NCBI RefSeq assembly: GCF_000731315.1
Contig: NZ_HG938353.1
Coordinates: 1,302,001 to 1,366,000, forward strand
Source of the DNA: Neorhizobium galegae bv. orientalis str. HAMBI 540
Lineage (GTDB): Bacteria > Pseudomonadota > Alphaproteobacteria > Rhizobiales > Rhizobiaceae
Reading direction: 5' to 3'
Length of the DNA stretch: 64,000 nt
The first letter of the stretch is position 1, and each line of letters begins with the position of its first letter. Both the position numbers and the translations under genes were made by a program. Below are positions 30,598 through 40,464 of the stretch, piece after piece. The notes below the pieces were generated by a model that did no database searches, had not been told where the DNA came from, and was given only the letters and a program-made list of their open reading frames with translations.

Positions 30598-32886
30598 ATG
30601 ACAAAACTACCGGGATTGACCCGACAAGATGACCGCCCATCGGTGGGTGGTGCGAACCGAGGCCGTGTCCAGGTTCGGAACCCCATCGGGGATGTAGCCT
30701 TGCAACCCCAGGCTCGCCCGGTGGATACCTATAGCCGTCCTCAGGCCCCACCTTCGGGGCCGAATGGTCTCCAGCAGTTGGCTGGGGCGCTCGCTCAGAT
30801 CAGCCCAGGGCTCTCCAATTTCCTCGATGTAACCGCTGCCAAGGCGCAGAAGGACGCCGAGGACCGGGCGAACCGCCGCATCGGTGGCATGAGTTTCCAG
30901 GAAGCCCGCGATGCCGTGAACAGCGGCAAGATGGCCGAGATGGAGAACCCGTGGTTCAAGGCCGCGTTCATGAAGCAGTACGGCGAACGCCTTGCCTACG
31001 AGCGCGTCAATGAGCTTTCGACCGAGTACGAGACGAACTTCGACAAGAACTCGGGCAACCTCGACGGTCTCATCCGTGAACGCACCGGGGCCGACCTGGA
31101 GCAGTACGGGAGCGACCCTCACTTCACCGGGGCTTACAACAAGGTCATGGACGGTTTCAGCGCCAGGGCGAACACCGCCCAGGCTCAGTACAAGACCGAG
31201 CAGGTGAAGCAGGACACCGTTAGCGGGGTCTATGACACCTTCCACGGTGAGGCCACGGCACTCCGCTCCGAGGGGAAGAAGACACCCGAGGAGATCGTTG
31301 CAGCCCTGCGTGGAAAATACGAAGGCAACCGATCACTGCTCCATGTGGATTTCAAGGAGCAGGACCGGGAGATGGTCCGACTGGCTGAGGCGTTCGCCGC
31401 CAAGGGCGATACCGAGATGGTCAACGCCATCTTGAACTCCGACCGGAAGGGCGCTGATGGCACTGTCCTGGGCACCTTGGCTTCCAACCGGGAGTTCCAG
31501 GCGGATGCCACCCGCATCCAGAACATGGCCAAGAGGCAGAACCACGAGCAGGCCGAGGAGACTACCCGTGACGCCCGAATGGGATTTTGGGACAAGGCTC
31601 GGCAGGGCCAGCTCGACCGTGATGAGCTTTTGTCCTGGCATCGGGCGAACGAGGGTGCATTCTCGGAAGCTCAGGTTCTTTCTCTGATCAACCAGAATGA
31701 CACCTACAACGAACAGCAGGCGAGGGAGCTGGCCAAGGCCGAACACAAGATCGCTCTTGAACGAGCCGCTACCCAGGCCGAGGAAGACGTGACCTCCCGG
31801 AACGTCGAGGCCGTTACCAAGGGCATGGGCGCCTATATCGAGGAAGTCACGGTCCCCACCAAGACCGGCGAAACAAGGACGATCTCGGTCGAGGACCAGA
31901 AGAAAGCCGCTGCCAAGCGACTTGTTGATCAGTCGGAATGGCTGGTGACGAAGGGCAAGGCGACCCCCGAGCAAGCCTTCGGGATGCAGGTGGAGACCTT
32001 CTCAGTCGGCAACTTGAGGAACCCAAAGTGGGAGCATGTCCTCAGCGCGGGGCCTAAGTCGGCAACCCAGTTCACCCTATCAGGTGGCGAGGTTCCGCCT
32101 GCGCTCCAGGACAGCGTTGATCTCTACATGAAGCTCCACGCTGCAAACCCCAAGCTTCTCGAAACCCATATCAAGGACAGCGCAGACCGGGACTTCTATG
32201 AAGCCTATCGCGTTGCCACTCAGTACGGGAAGCTCAAGCCCGAGCAGGCCATGCAGACCGCGATGATGCAGACTTCCGACCCCTCAAAGTTCCAAGGGGC
32301 GGGGACGCAACAGCGGTTTGATCAGATCGATACCCGCGTCAAGTCGATCACCTATGGCGGCATTGGCGGTTGGTTCGGTAGCACCCCGAAAAACCAGGGC
32401 TACGTTGCCAACGAAATCGGCCGTCTCGGGAAGTTCTATGCACAGAACGGGATGAGCGCAGATGACGCCCTGGACGAGGCCAAGAAACGCTTCGAGGCCA
32501 CCCATACGGAGGTCAAGGGCAACTTCATCTACACCGCTGGGAAGGACACCCCGCCGAACTTCGCAGAACTCGCGACCCGCGCCATCGACAAGTACGTGAA
32601 GGATTTCGGGGAGACGGAAGGCGTTGACGCCGACGACCTCACCATCCGGCCAGCGACCAACGGTAACGGCTGGATGATCGTCCACCAAACCGGCCAGTAT
32701 CCCGTCGAGCATGCAGACCGGGCGAACATCGATCTCCGCTCACTCTACCAGCTCGACCAGGAAAGGAAGGACGAGATCAAGCAGGGCGTGATCGATCAGC
32801 AGGCCGAAACCCAGGACAGCATCAAGGCTATCCAGGAGGAGCGGGCACGGCGGATCGAGGTCATGCGCAAGCGTTCCTTCCCCTAA
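30598..32886 (+). CDS. Internal virion protein gp15-like
   Basis: A 762-residue inner-core/ejection protein (747 in T7). It is mainly helical and charged, beginning MTKLPGLTRQDDRPSVGGAN, with GLQQLAGALAQISPGLSNFL and RRIGGMSFQEARDAVNSGKM typical of the family. It lies between the gp14-like and gp16-like genes and ends before a TTCG-loop hairpin. Confidence 0.9.
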   Translation: MTKLPGLTRQDDRPSVGGANRGRVQVRNPIGDVALQPQARPVDTYSRPQAPPSGPNGLQQLAGALAQISPGLSNFLDVTAAKAQKDAEDRANRRIGGMSFQEARDAVNSGKMAEMENPWFKAAFMKQYGERLAYERVNELSTEYETNFDKNSGNLDGLIRERTGADLEQYGSDPHFTGAYNKVMDGFSARANTAQAQYKTEQVKQDTVSGVYDTFHGEATALRSEGKKTPEEIVAALRGKYEGNRSLLHVDFKEQDREMVRLAEAFAAKGDTEMVNAILNSDRKGADGTVLGTLASNREFQADATRIQNMAKRQNHEQAEETTRDARMGFWDKARQGQLDRDELLSWHRANEGAFSEAQVLSLINQNDTYNEQQARELAKAEHKIALERAATQAEEDVTSRNVEAVTKGMGAYIEEVTVPTKTGETRTISVEDQKKAAAKRLVDQSEWLVTKGKATPEQAFGMQVETFSVGNLRNPKWEHVLSAGPKSATQFTLSGGEVPPALQDSVDLYMKLHAANPKLLETHIKDSADRDFYEAYRVATQYGKLKPEQAMQTAMMQTSDPSKFQGAGTQQRFDQIDTRVKSITYGGIGGWFGSTPKNQGYVANEIGRLGKFYAQNGMSADDALDEAKKRFEATHTEVKGNFIYTAGKDTPPNFAELATRAIDKYVKDFGETEGVDADDLTIRPATNGNGWMIVHQTGQYPVEHADRANIDLRSLYQLDQERKDEIKQGVIDQQAETQDSIKAIQEERARRIEVMRKRSFP

Positions 32887-32888
32887 TC

Positions 32889-32911
32889 GGGCCACCTTCG
32901 GGTGGTCCTTT
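32889..32911 (+). terminator. TTCG-loop hairpin between gp15 and gp16
   Basis: GGGCCACC pairs with GGTGGTCC (one G-T) around TTCG, followed by TTT. The T-run is short, so this is an attenuator at most. Confidence 0.5.
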
Positions 32912-32931
32912 CCATTTCTAAGGACACCCTA

Positions 32932-35900
32932 ATGGCAAGTTCAAACACACCGGCATGGCTCCGGTATTCTAACGGCGCGGCTAAGCGCAACCTTCCGCTT
33001 GACCCCCGGCTGGTGAACTCCCTCGGCTTCCTGGAAGACATGGGTATCCAGATGGAGGTTTTCAGCGGTGGGCAGGTCACCAAGGCTGAGGCCGCGCAAG
33101 GCAAGGGTAGTCGTACTGGCTCCGTCCGACACGACCACGGCGGTGCCGCTGATGTCTTCTTCTACAAGGACGGTAGGAAGCTCGACTGGGCAAGGCCCGA
33201 GGATGTCCCGGTGTTCCAGGATATCGTCCGGAAGGCGAGGGCATCAGGCGTAACCGGTTTCGGCGCGGGCCAGGGCTACATGCAACCCGGCTCCATGCAC
33301 ATCGGCTTTGGCTCCCCCACGGTATGGGGTGCTAACGGCGATGGCGCCAATGCACCCAAGTGGCTCAGCGATGCCTTCCACGGTGTCCCGGCGACCGAGA
33401 TCAAGGAGCCCACGAGGCTCACCTTCTCAAACCCTGGGCCGGACCAGCCGCAGTCCAACTTCACCGTGGGCTCTCCGGAGAACACCGTGTCCGTCATGAG
33501 CAGCACCCAGCCTGTCCTTCCGACCACCATGGAGGAGGACCGCGCTGCTGCCCAGGCCCGCGAGGATGCCTTGCCTGATACGACCATCTGGCAGGGCGTG
33601 AAGGACGCCGTGAACACCGATTGGTCGCTCTCGGCTATCTGGCAGGACAAACCCGAGGCGAAGCCTGACCCTAACTTCCGGCTCGACCCGAAGACGATGG
33701 ACGAACTGACCAAGGGTATCCCGGAGCAATACTGGGACCGCTTCGGTGACGCTCAATCCCTGGTCCATGCGGAAGGGATGAGGAACTCCCTGGTCAAGCA
33801 GATGGAAGCCGAGCAGCGCCTAGCCTCCCTCGGTTGGGGAGGGGTGGGGCTTAGGGTGGCCGCAGGAGTAACTGACCCGCTCGCCTGGGCCGCTGCTGCT
33901 GGTATCTCCGCAGCTACGCTTGGCACCGGGGCACCGGCTGCGGTGGCCGCTAGGTTCGGCAAGGTCGGGCAGGTAGCCCTAACGGCTGCTGAGGGTGGGG
34001 CCGGTGCCGCCGTTTCGGAAGGCATCCTTTATGCGAACCAGCCCACCGCCGAGGAAGCCGATCTTTGGTGGGGTGTCGGGACCGGCATGCTCCTCGGGGG
34101 TGCCTTTGGTGCCCTTGCGAAGAACCCGGCGACCCTGGCCGAAGCCCAGCAATTCCAGAAGATTGGCCGGAACATGCACAATGGCACGGCCATGTCGCCG
34201 CCCGGTGGCTCGACAGCGGGTGCCATGCAGGTGAACCCCAGGGAACCGCTGAGGCTCGATACCGCTGACATTGTGCGTGACGCTGAACGGCCTGATGTCT
34301 TCGACGCGGGTGGTCTCCGTTTCGATAGCTCCTATTCGCTCAAGAGTTCCGAGAACGATCTCACGTCGATGATCGGGAACGTGATCGTTGAGGATGCTGC
34401 CCGCAACAAGAGCGGCATCACCCCCATTGGTGCGTCCGAAGTTCAGGCTCTCCTCCACGGAAGGGCCGAGGCGAAATGGGCGTCCTCCAATCAAGCCAAC
34501 TGGAAGCAGTTTAGGGAGCGCAATCCGGACGCGAGCCGGGATGAGTTCCATCAACAGGTGACAGCCTACGTTCGCGATCATGACCTGATGGTGGACTATG
34601 ACCCTGCGGTGAAAGCCCAGGGAGCGGTCCTCAAGGATATCCTGGGCACCTATGCCGAGACTGCGGCGAACCCTGGGGTTATCGACGGTCGCACCATGCG
34701 GGCCGTTCGGGGTTTCGAGGGCCTGACCCGGAATGACCACTACGTTCCGCGCATCTTCGATCTCGGGTCCATCCAGGACCACCTCACGAAGTTCGGGCAC
34801 AAGACCCTCTCGGGCCTCGTATCGCGGGCAATGAGAGAGGTGAACGACGAGATCACCGAAGAGCTGGCCGACACGTTCGCCTACAATTACATCAAGAAGC
34901 TCCACTCCCTTTCCGCAGGCGAGCTACAGCAGATGTCCCGTGCGTTCTCGGGGGAAGACCTGGACGCCCTCAAGGCGAACCTCATCCAGGACACCGACCT
35001 TTCCGAGGCCGATATTGATACCCTCATCGGTCACATGAAGCCGGGGAAGAAGGACGGTGCGAGCCGTCACGGTAAATCCCGCATGTTCTATGATGAGAAC
35101 TTCGGTGCGATGCTCCCGTACTCCAATGGGGAAACCGGGGCAAAGTTCGTTCGCATCTCCGACCTCTTCATCAACGATGCGGATACGCTCCTTCGCAGCT
35201 ACTCCCGGCAAATGTCGGGCCGCATTGCCATGGCTAGGATGGAGATCAAGAACCCGAAGTGGCAACCGGGCGACATGGCGGATGAATACTTCGTCCAGGG
35301 GGTAACCTCGGATGGCGAATGGAATACCCTGATGGATAAGGTCCGCGACGTGGGGGACCAGAAGGGTATCCAGGGCAAGACCAAACAGGACGTTGACCGG
35401 CTCAACTGGGTCTATAACACCATCGTTGGCAAGCCCACCTGGAACGAGGGGTCCGACTGGAACCAGTTCCTCCGGATGGCCCGCGACTACAACTTCGTCC
35501 GCGTCATGGGGCAAGTCGGCTTCGCCCAGCTCTCGGAAGCCATGAACACGGTCTCCCAGCTCGGGCTCAAAGCGTCCTTCACCAACGTCCCTTCGTTCCG
35601 TGCCATGTGGCGCAATGCGAAGACCGGGAAGCTTGATGATGCTCTTGCCCAGGAATGGGAGGACATCACGGGCGGCGGTGCTGACTGGGTTCGCCATGCC
35701 ACCCACCGCAGGGAGGACGTGTTCGATAACCCGCTCGATACCTGGAACAACCCGGTCCTGGAGAAGGTGGATGACTTCCTCCACCAGGGCAAGCGGGCGG
35801 TGTCCGCGATGTCCGGAATGGCTCCGGTGAACACCGCGCTCCAGCGTTGGACTGGCCGGTCAATCATGAACAAGTTCGCCTTGATGGCCCAGGGACGCAC

Positions 35901-36693
35901 CAAGATGAACCCCCGCCGCCTGGAGGCTCTCGCCCTGGATGAGCGTAGGGCCGAGGCGATCTATGAGAACATCCGCAATCACGCGACCTTCGACAAAGGG
36001 CGGCTCAAGGCGCTGAACCTCGACAAGTGGGCCGACCGGGAAGCCGTGGCAAACTTCGAGACGGCTGCGTTCCGACTGAGCCGGTCGATCATCCAGGAGA
36101 ATGACATCGGCCAGATGGCCATGTGGATGTCCGCGCCTCTGGCAAGAACGTTCCTCCAGTTCCGGTCCTTCGTCCTCGCAGCCTATACGAAGCAGACGCT
36201 ACAGGGCTTGAACTTCCGGGATACCGCTACCGCAGCGGCGTTTCTAACCACCACGTTCGCGGCCTCTATGTCCTACATGATGCGGACCTACGCAGGCTCG
36301 GTCGGTCGAAGTGATCGTGAGAAATATCTTGAGGAGCGGCTATCGCTGGGCAGTCTCGCGGCTGCTGGTATCCAGAACTCCTCCTGGGCGAGTGTCATGC
36401 CGATGGCGATTGACACCCTCGCTTCTCCATTCCGTGAGAAGGAGCATCCGATCTTTGATGCCCGCTCCACCGGCCTGGGCTCCGATGCAATCTTCGGTAA
36501 CCCCTCAGCGGACCTCGTGGACAGCAGCATCAAGGTCTTGGGTGTAGCCGGTCAATCCCTACACGGGAAGGCTTTCTCCCAGGCGGATGCCCGAACGCTA
36601 GCTCGCGTCCTTCCGTTCCAGAACCTCAACGGTATCGCCCAGCTTCTCTCGACGGTGATCAGTCCACTCCCGGAGTGGTCCCCCAAGAAATAA
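32932..36693 (+). CDS. gp16-like ejection protein with N-terminal M15-like peptidase domain
   Basis: A 1253-residue inner-core protein (1318 in T7) that enters the cell envelope first at infection. T7 gp16 carries an SLT-type transglycosylase at its N-terminus. Here residues about 30-130 instead show RHDHGGAADVFF (His67, Asp74) and GSMHIGFG (His123), the H-x6-D...H zinc pattern of M15 peptidases. The rest, with RMARDYNFVRVMGQVGFAQL and LARTFLQFRSFVLAAYTKQT, matches the gp16 C-terminal part. ATG at 32932 follows AAGGA. Confidence 0.9.
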   Translation: MASSNTPAWLRYSNGAAKRNLPLDPRLVNSLGFLEDMGIQMEVFSGGQVTKAEAAQGKGSRTGSVRHDHGGAADVFFYKDGRKLDWARPEDVPVFQDIVRKARASGVTGFGAGQGYMQPGSMHIGFGSPTVWGANGDGANAPKWLSDAFHGVPATEIKEPTRLTFSNPGPDQPQSNFTVGSPENTVSVMSSTQPVLPTTMEEDRAAAQAREDALPDTTIWQGVKDAVNTDWSLSAIWQDKPEAKPDPNFRLDPKTMDELTKGIPEQYWDRFGDAQSLVHAEGMRNSLVKQMEAEQRLASLGWGGVGLRVAAGVTDPLAWAAAAGISAATLGTGAPAAVAARFGKVGQVALTAAEGGAGAAVSEGILYANQPTAEEADLWWGVGTGMLLGGAFGALAKNPATLAEAQQFQKIGRNMHNGTAMSPPGGSTAGAMQVNPREPLRLDTADIVRDAERPDVFDAGGLRFDSSYSLKSSENDLTSMIGNVIVEDAARNKSGITPIGASEVQALLHGRAEAKWASSNQANWKQFRERNPDASRDEFHQQVTAYVRDHDLMVDYDPAVKAQGAVLKDILGTYAETAANPGVIDGRTMRAVRGFEGLTRNDHYVPRIFDLGSIQDHLTKFGHKTLSGLVSRAMREVNDEITEELADTFAYNYIKKLHSLSAGELQQMSRAFSGEDLDALKANLIQDTDLSEADIDTLIGHMKPGKKDGASRHGKSRMFYDENFGAMLPYSNGETGAKFVRISDLFINDADTLLRSYSRQMSGRIAMARMEIKNPKWQPGDMADEYFVQGVTSDGEWNTLMDKVRDVGDQKGIQGKTKQDVDRLNWVYNTIVGKPTWNEGSDWNQFLRMARDYNFVRVMGQVGFAQLSEAMNTVSQLGLKASFTNVPSFRAMWRNAKTGKLDDALAQEWEDITGGGADWVRHATHRREDVFDNPLDTWNNPVLEKVDDFLHQGKRAVSAMSGMAPVNTALQRWTGRSIMNKFALMAQGRTKMNPRRLEALALDERRAEAIYENIRNHATFDKGRLKALNLDKWADREAVANFETAAFRLSRSIIQENDIGQMAMWMSAPLARTFLQFRSFVLAAYTKQTLQGLNFRDTATAAAFLTTTFAASMSYMMRTYAGSVGRSDREKYLEERLSLGSLAAAGIQNSSWASVMPMAIDTLASPFREKEHPIFDARSTGLGSDAIFGNPSADLVDSSIKVLGVAGQSLHGKAFSQADARTLARVLPFQNLNGIAQLLSTVISPLPEWSPKK

Positions 36694-36720
36694 CCACGCC
36701 AACCCTAAGCAAACCTCATG

Positions 36721-36753
36721 GCCCTCGTCACGCAACCCGTGGCGGGGGCTTTT
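36721..36753 (+). terminator. Terminator between gp16 and tail fibre
   Basis: GCCCTCGTCACG pairs over 12 bp with CGTGGCGGGGGC around CAACC and is followed by TTTT. Confidence 0.75.
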
Positions 36754-36771
36754 CTCGTTTTGGAGACTTAA

Positions 36772-39219
36772 ATGCCTCTTTCATATGCCCATACCCAGGG
36801 GGATGGCAGCAATCGAAACTTCGATGTCCCTTGCGAATACCTCTCGAAGTCCCATGTGGCCGTCAAGGTTGAGGGTGTAGCTGTTCCTTTCACCTGGATC
36901 GATACGTACCGCGTCCGTACTAACACGGCCCCACCTGCGGGCTCAGTGGTCGAGGTCCGGCGCACGACCCCCCGCCAGGACAGATTGGTCACCTTCACGG
37001 ACGGCTCCACGCTCGTTCAATCCGACCTCAACACCTCCACCCTCCAGTCGTTCTTCCTTTCGCAGGAAGCGTTCGACCAGGGAGCGGCGTCCATGGCCGT
37101 GACCGAGGATGGCCAATTCTCGGCACTCAATCGACGCCTCGCCAACCTTGCGGACCCCCTGAACGATCAGGACGCCGTGACCAAGGCGTGGGCTCTCAAC
37201 ACTGCGAATACCAATGTCTCCGCAGCGGTTGCCGCCAAGGACGGTGCTGTATCCGCAAAGACTGCCGCTGAGGCAGCGAGGGCGGGTTCTGAAACCGCAC
37301 AATCCAACGCGCAGACGGCACGGAACGGTGCTGAAACCGCCCGAACCGGAGCAGAGGCGGCGAGGGACTTGTCGCTCACCTACCGCAATGAAGCGCAGAC
37401 AGCTCGCGGCGGTGCCGAAACTGCACGTTCCGGTGCGGAGACGGCTAGAGATACAGCAGTTACGAAGGCCGGTGAGGCTCAATCTTCTGCTGCTTCCGCC
37501 GCTGCGTCGGCAGATCGTGCCGCCCTGTTTGACCCCAATAGCTACTATGTGAAGGCGGAGGTGGATGCCAAGGTCAGCCCCAAGGCGAACCTCGCATCAC
37601 CTACGTTCACCGGGACGCCTAAGGCACCTACGCCAGCACAGACGGTCAACGACACGCAGGTCGCCACGACCGCCTTCGTCAAGACCGCTATTGACGCTGT
37701 TCCAAAGCACACCGGCGATCTCGGGAACGTCATCCTGACCGCGCCGTCCGGCGTGGGTGGCACTGACTTTCTGAACGCGACTTCCGGCTCTCTCGCCATC
37801 GCGTCCAAGGGAGTATCCGCCTCGTCGCCACTGCTCGCGGTGATCGGTAAAGGGTTTGATGTGGCAGGCGTCAAGAATACGCTCGTCACCAAGACCGCAA
37901 ACGTTACGTGGTCGGGCCTCACGCCGAATGCGAGGAACTACCTCTATCTGGACGAAAACGGTAATCCGGGTGCTACCATCTTCCCTCCCGAGCGGGTGAT
38001 GAACAATCTGCGTCCGGCAAGGAACCCCGGCTTTCTCTGGCATTGCGAAAACTCGCAGGTTGACGACTTTGGCAACAATGTCTCTTTCGAGCGGTGGGAT
38101 AGCACGCTCACCTACGCGCTGCCCATTTTCAACGATACGATCTCCAAGTTCGGCACCTATTCCGTAGAGCTGACCCGGGCGCAGGCCAACTGGTTCAGTA
38201 TCGACACCGGGGTCGCCATTACGGATACCACTCGCGGCTGGACGGTCGAGACGTGGTTTCGCAAGAAGGACGCGGGCGTCCAGACCCTCTTCACGTTTTC
38301 CGAGCAGGAAACTCGGTACGGCAATGCGACCTTGCTCTGCGGTCTCACGACCACGGGAAAAATGTTCTTCTACGCAAGCTCGGACATGTTGGTTGGCGCT
38401 GCTTGGGATATCGCAAACAACGTCCAGACGGGCGCGACCGCAATCACCGACACGACCACCTTCCACCACTACGCCGTGAGCTACGATGGCACGTCCTATC
38501 GCGGCTTTATTGACGGTGTTCTACAGTGGACCGTCACCTCAGCCATCAAGGTCAGCCCCCGTGCTACCCGCATTAACTTCGGGAATTTCCAGGGCAATGC
38601 TGATTACATCACTGCTGGTTACTTCGATGAAATCCGCGTCAGTCCCTTCGCTCGCTACACCGCAGCGTTCACGCCAGCGGTTGCACCGTTCACCCCGAAT
38701 GACATGGCGCATGACGTGTTCTTCGAGGCAACCAACAAGATGCAGACTTGGCCCCAGGGGACCGAGGTAAACAGGTGTTATGTTGGCGAAGCGGTTACGA
38801 ACGCAACGGCGGTCACGTCTACCGTTTGTTACAAGACGCGAGACGCAATCGATGTCTCGTCCCGCACCATGTCGTCAGGCAAGGTGGTGAAAGCATGGGC
38901 CAACGGCAACGGCGGAAACACGCCGGTCATCAACAGGTCGGAAGGCGTTCTCAGCATCGCTCGTCCCAGCGCCTATTGGTATGAAGTCCGCTTCGAGACG
39001 CCTGCGAAGGACATCTATTACGATGTTGTCTTCGATAGTTGGCCACGCCTCAACCCGCTCACCAATGGCGACTACTCCTCTTGGGAGCTGCGAACCTATC
39101 GAAAGCGCAGGAACGGGTTTGATTTCGCACTACTCACCACGGACGGAAACAACCAGCTTGTTCAGAAGAACCCGGACGGCGGTATTTGGGGTTTCACTGT
39201 TTACGAAAGGGAGGACTAG
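36772..39219 (+). CDS. Tail fibre protein, T7 gp17-type N-terminus with LamG-like C-terminus
   Basis: Receptor-binding fibre, 815 residues. Residues 1 to about 145 match the T7 gp17 tail-attachment domain (MPLSYAHTQGDGSNRNFDVP, STLQSFFLSQEAFDQG). Then comes an Ala-rich heptad shaft (about 150-250, repeats like ETARTGAEAARD) and a SPTFTGTPKAPTPAQTVNDT segment. A concanavalin/LamG-like domain follows (WTVETWFRKKDAGVQTLFTF, HHYAVSYDGTSYRGFIDGVL), likely for surface glycans. The C-terminal part has no recognised match and probably defines host range. Confidence 0.92.
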   Translation: MPLSYAHTQGDGSNRNFDVPCEYLSKSHVAVKVEGVAVPFTWIDTYRVRTNTAPPAGSVVEVRRTTPRQDRLVTFTDGSTLVQSDLNTSTLQSFFLSQEAFDQGAASMAVTEDGQFSALNRRLANLADPLNDQDAVTKAWALNTANTNVSAAVAAKDGAVSAKTAAEAARAGSETAQSNAQTARNGAETARTGAEAARDLSLTYRNEAQTARGGAETARSGAETARDTAVTKAGEAQSSAASAAASADRAALFDPNSYYVKAEVDAKVSPKANLASPTFTGTPKAPTPAQTVNDTQVATTAFVKTAIDAVPKHTGDLGNVILTAPSGVGGTDFLNATSGSLAIASKGVSASSPLLAVIGKGFDVAGVKNTLVTKTANVTWSGLTPNARNYLYLDENGNPGATIFPPERVMNNLRPARNPGFLWHCENSQVDDFGNNVSFERWDSTLTYALPIFNDTISKFGTYSVELTRAQANWFSIDTGVAITDTTRGWTVETWFRKKDAGVQTLFTFSEQETRYGNATLLCGLTTTGKMFFYASSDMLVGAAWDIANNVQTGATAITDTTTFHHYAVSYDGTSYRGFIDGVLQWTVTSAIKVSPRATRINFGNFQGNADYITAGYFDEIRVSPFARYTAAFTPAVAPFTPNDMAHDVFFEATNKMQTWPQGTEVNRCYVGEAVTNATAVTSTVCYKTRDAIDVSSRTMSSGKVVKAWANGNGGNTPVINRSEGVLSIARPSAYWYEVRFETPAKDIYYDVVFDSWPRLNPLTNGDYSSWELRTYRKRRNGFDFALLTTDGNNQLVQKNPDGGIWGFTVYERED

Positions 39220-39222
39220 CCC

Positions 39223-39669
39223 ATGAAAGTTTACGCCTGGACCGGTCCTGATGGCCGGATGGTGACCGCAACTATCCCCGAGAACTTTAGGGTGCCGGGA
39301 GAGAGTGCCACTGACTACCTTAGACGCATGGCCGCTAGGGTAGTTCCTGTTGCAGACTACGAGATACTGGAACTGGACGAAGCTAACGAACGTGTGCGGG
39401 CCGAAGAGCAGGCACACGCTCTAGTTCAGTTCCCACCGCTGACGCCTATCGACTTCAAGCTCGGCATGCTGACACTCAACATCACCCCCGATCAGATCGA
39501 TGACATCATCGAGAAGATGCCGGAACCCGACCGGACGATCGCCAAGATTTATTGGACCTCCGCTCGGAAGTTCCTGCGCGATGACCCGCTGATCGAGGAA
39601 ATCGCCGCCATCATGGGCAAGACCTCAGACGAGATCGATGCCGCTTGGCGCTACGCCTCTGGAACCTAA
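39223..39669 (+). CDS. Tail fibre-associated protein, 148 aa, unknown
   Basis: Starts three bases after the fibre stop. MKVYAWTGPDGRMVTATIPE, then FPPLTPIDFKLGMLTLNITP and a C-terminal EIDAAWRYASGT. The TPxDFxLGMLxLGI-like block recurs in proteins encoded next to phage tail fibres, so a chaperone or accessory role is likely but not shown. Confidence 0.7.
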   Translation: MKVYAWTGPDGRMVTATIPENFRVPGESATDYLRRMAARVVPVADYEILELDEANERVRAEEQAHALVQFPPLTPIDFKLGMLTLNITPDQIDDIIEKMPEPDRTIAKIYWTSARKFLRDDPLIEEIAAIMGKTSDEIDAAWRYASGT

Positions 39670-39670
39670 C

Positions 39671-39913
39671 ATGGACGACAATTCGAACTTCTATCTGATG
39701 TTCGGCAGGCTGGAGGGTAAGGTTGACACCTTGCTCTCCCAGCAGGGCGGCATCAACAAACGCATGGATGACCTAGACGCTCGCGTGTCTTCCCTGGAGA
39801 CCTTGAAGGCCCAGGGCACCGGCATCCTATCCTCAATCCGCTGGGGCTATGTGATCATCGCCGCAGGCATCGGGGCATTCTCCGACGACATCAAAGGACT
39901 GATATTCCGATGA
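39671..39913 (+). CDS. Coiled-coil plus membrane-anchor protein, alternative holin candidate
   Basis: An 80-residue protein with heptads at residues 10-45 (RLEGKVDTLLSQQGGINKRM, LDARVSSLETLK) and a C-terminal membrane segment (WGYVIIAAGIGAFSDDIKGL). This XhlA/haemolysin-like layout and the place just before the small terminase gene, where T7 has holin 17.5, make it a second holin candidate. Its stop overlaps the TerS start (ATGA). Confidence 0.65.
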   Translation: MDDNSNFYLMFGRLEGKVDTLLSQQGGINKRMDDLDARVSSLETLKAQGTGILSSIRWGYVIIAAGIGAFSDDIKGLIFR

Positions 39914-40146
39914 GTGATCTAGCCAAGATCATGGCTGACCTCCACTCCGCACTTGCCAACGAACTGCTGGAGCGGGTGAACAGCAAGACGGCAACCGCAT
40001 CCGATCTTTCCGTAGTCCGTCAATTCCTCAAGGATAACGGCATCGACAGCGTACCCAAGAAGGGCGACCCGCTGGAGAGGCTAAGCCATACCCTGCCGTT
40101 CACTGGGCCGGAGGATGACGAAACAGCGGGCTACCTACCTAATTAA
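39910..40146 (+). CDS. Small terminase subunit, T7 gp18 type
   Basis: DNA maturase A, recognises concatemer DNA for packaging. The 78 residues compare with 89 in T7. MSDLAKIMADLHSALANELL and ASDLSVVRQFLKDNGIDSV are the helical pattern of small terminases. The gene is coupled upstream by ATGA. In T7 it is followed closely by gene 18.5/19; here a 440-bp stretch holding a minus-strand gene separates it from TerL. Confidence 0.82.
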   Translation: MSDLAKIMADLHSALANELLERVNSKTATASDLSVVRQFLKDNGIDSVPKKGDPLERLSHTLPFTGPEDDETAGYLPN

Positions 40147-40441
40147 CGACCGCGACTTCCCCATCCCAGCCGTCGATGGCCGCCGTAAGTTCTTCGGGCG
40201 AGCAACCGAGCCACTGACGCTTGTTCTCGAATGAGCGGCGTAGATCGAACTTTACGCCCACCCGCATGGCTTCGACGCGTTCCTCTTCGGCGGCACCAAC
40301 GACCTCGATGGGAAAGTACATGCGCGTTTCCCGATCAAGGTTCTCAATCTTCTCTTCGCCGTCCACCCTCCAGGTGATGGCGTAGCCGAACGAGCTTTGG
40401 TCGAGGGCTTTGACGTAGGCGGCTTGGATCTCAACAGGCAT
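40139..40441 (-). CDS. Minus-strand accessory (moron-like) gene, 100 aa, unknown
   Basis: One of the few minus-strand genes in the prophage. The ATG at 40441 follows AAAGGAG at ideal spacing and a sigma70-like promoter lies just upstream. The product MPVEIQAAYVKALDQSSFGY...LTAAIDGWDGEVAVVN is soluble and acidic, without a family I recognise. Its 3' end overlaps TerS by eight bases, convergently. Independent host-type signals suggest expression in the lysogen, as for morons, perhaps superinfection exclusion or host fitness. Confidence 0.75.
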   Translation of the reverse strand: MPVEIQAAYVKALDQSSFGYAITWRVDGEEKIENLDRETRMYFPIEVVGAAEEERVEAMRVGVKFDLRRSFENKRQWLGCSPEELTAAIDGWDGEVAVVN

Positions 40442-40464
40442 GAGCGGGCTCCTTTGATTCGGTC

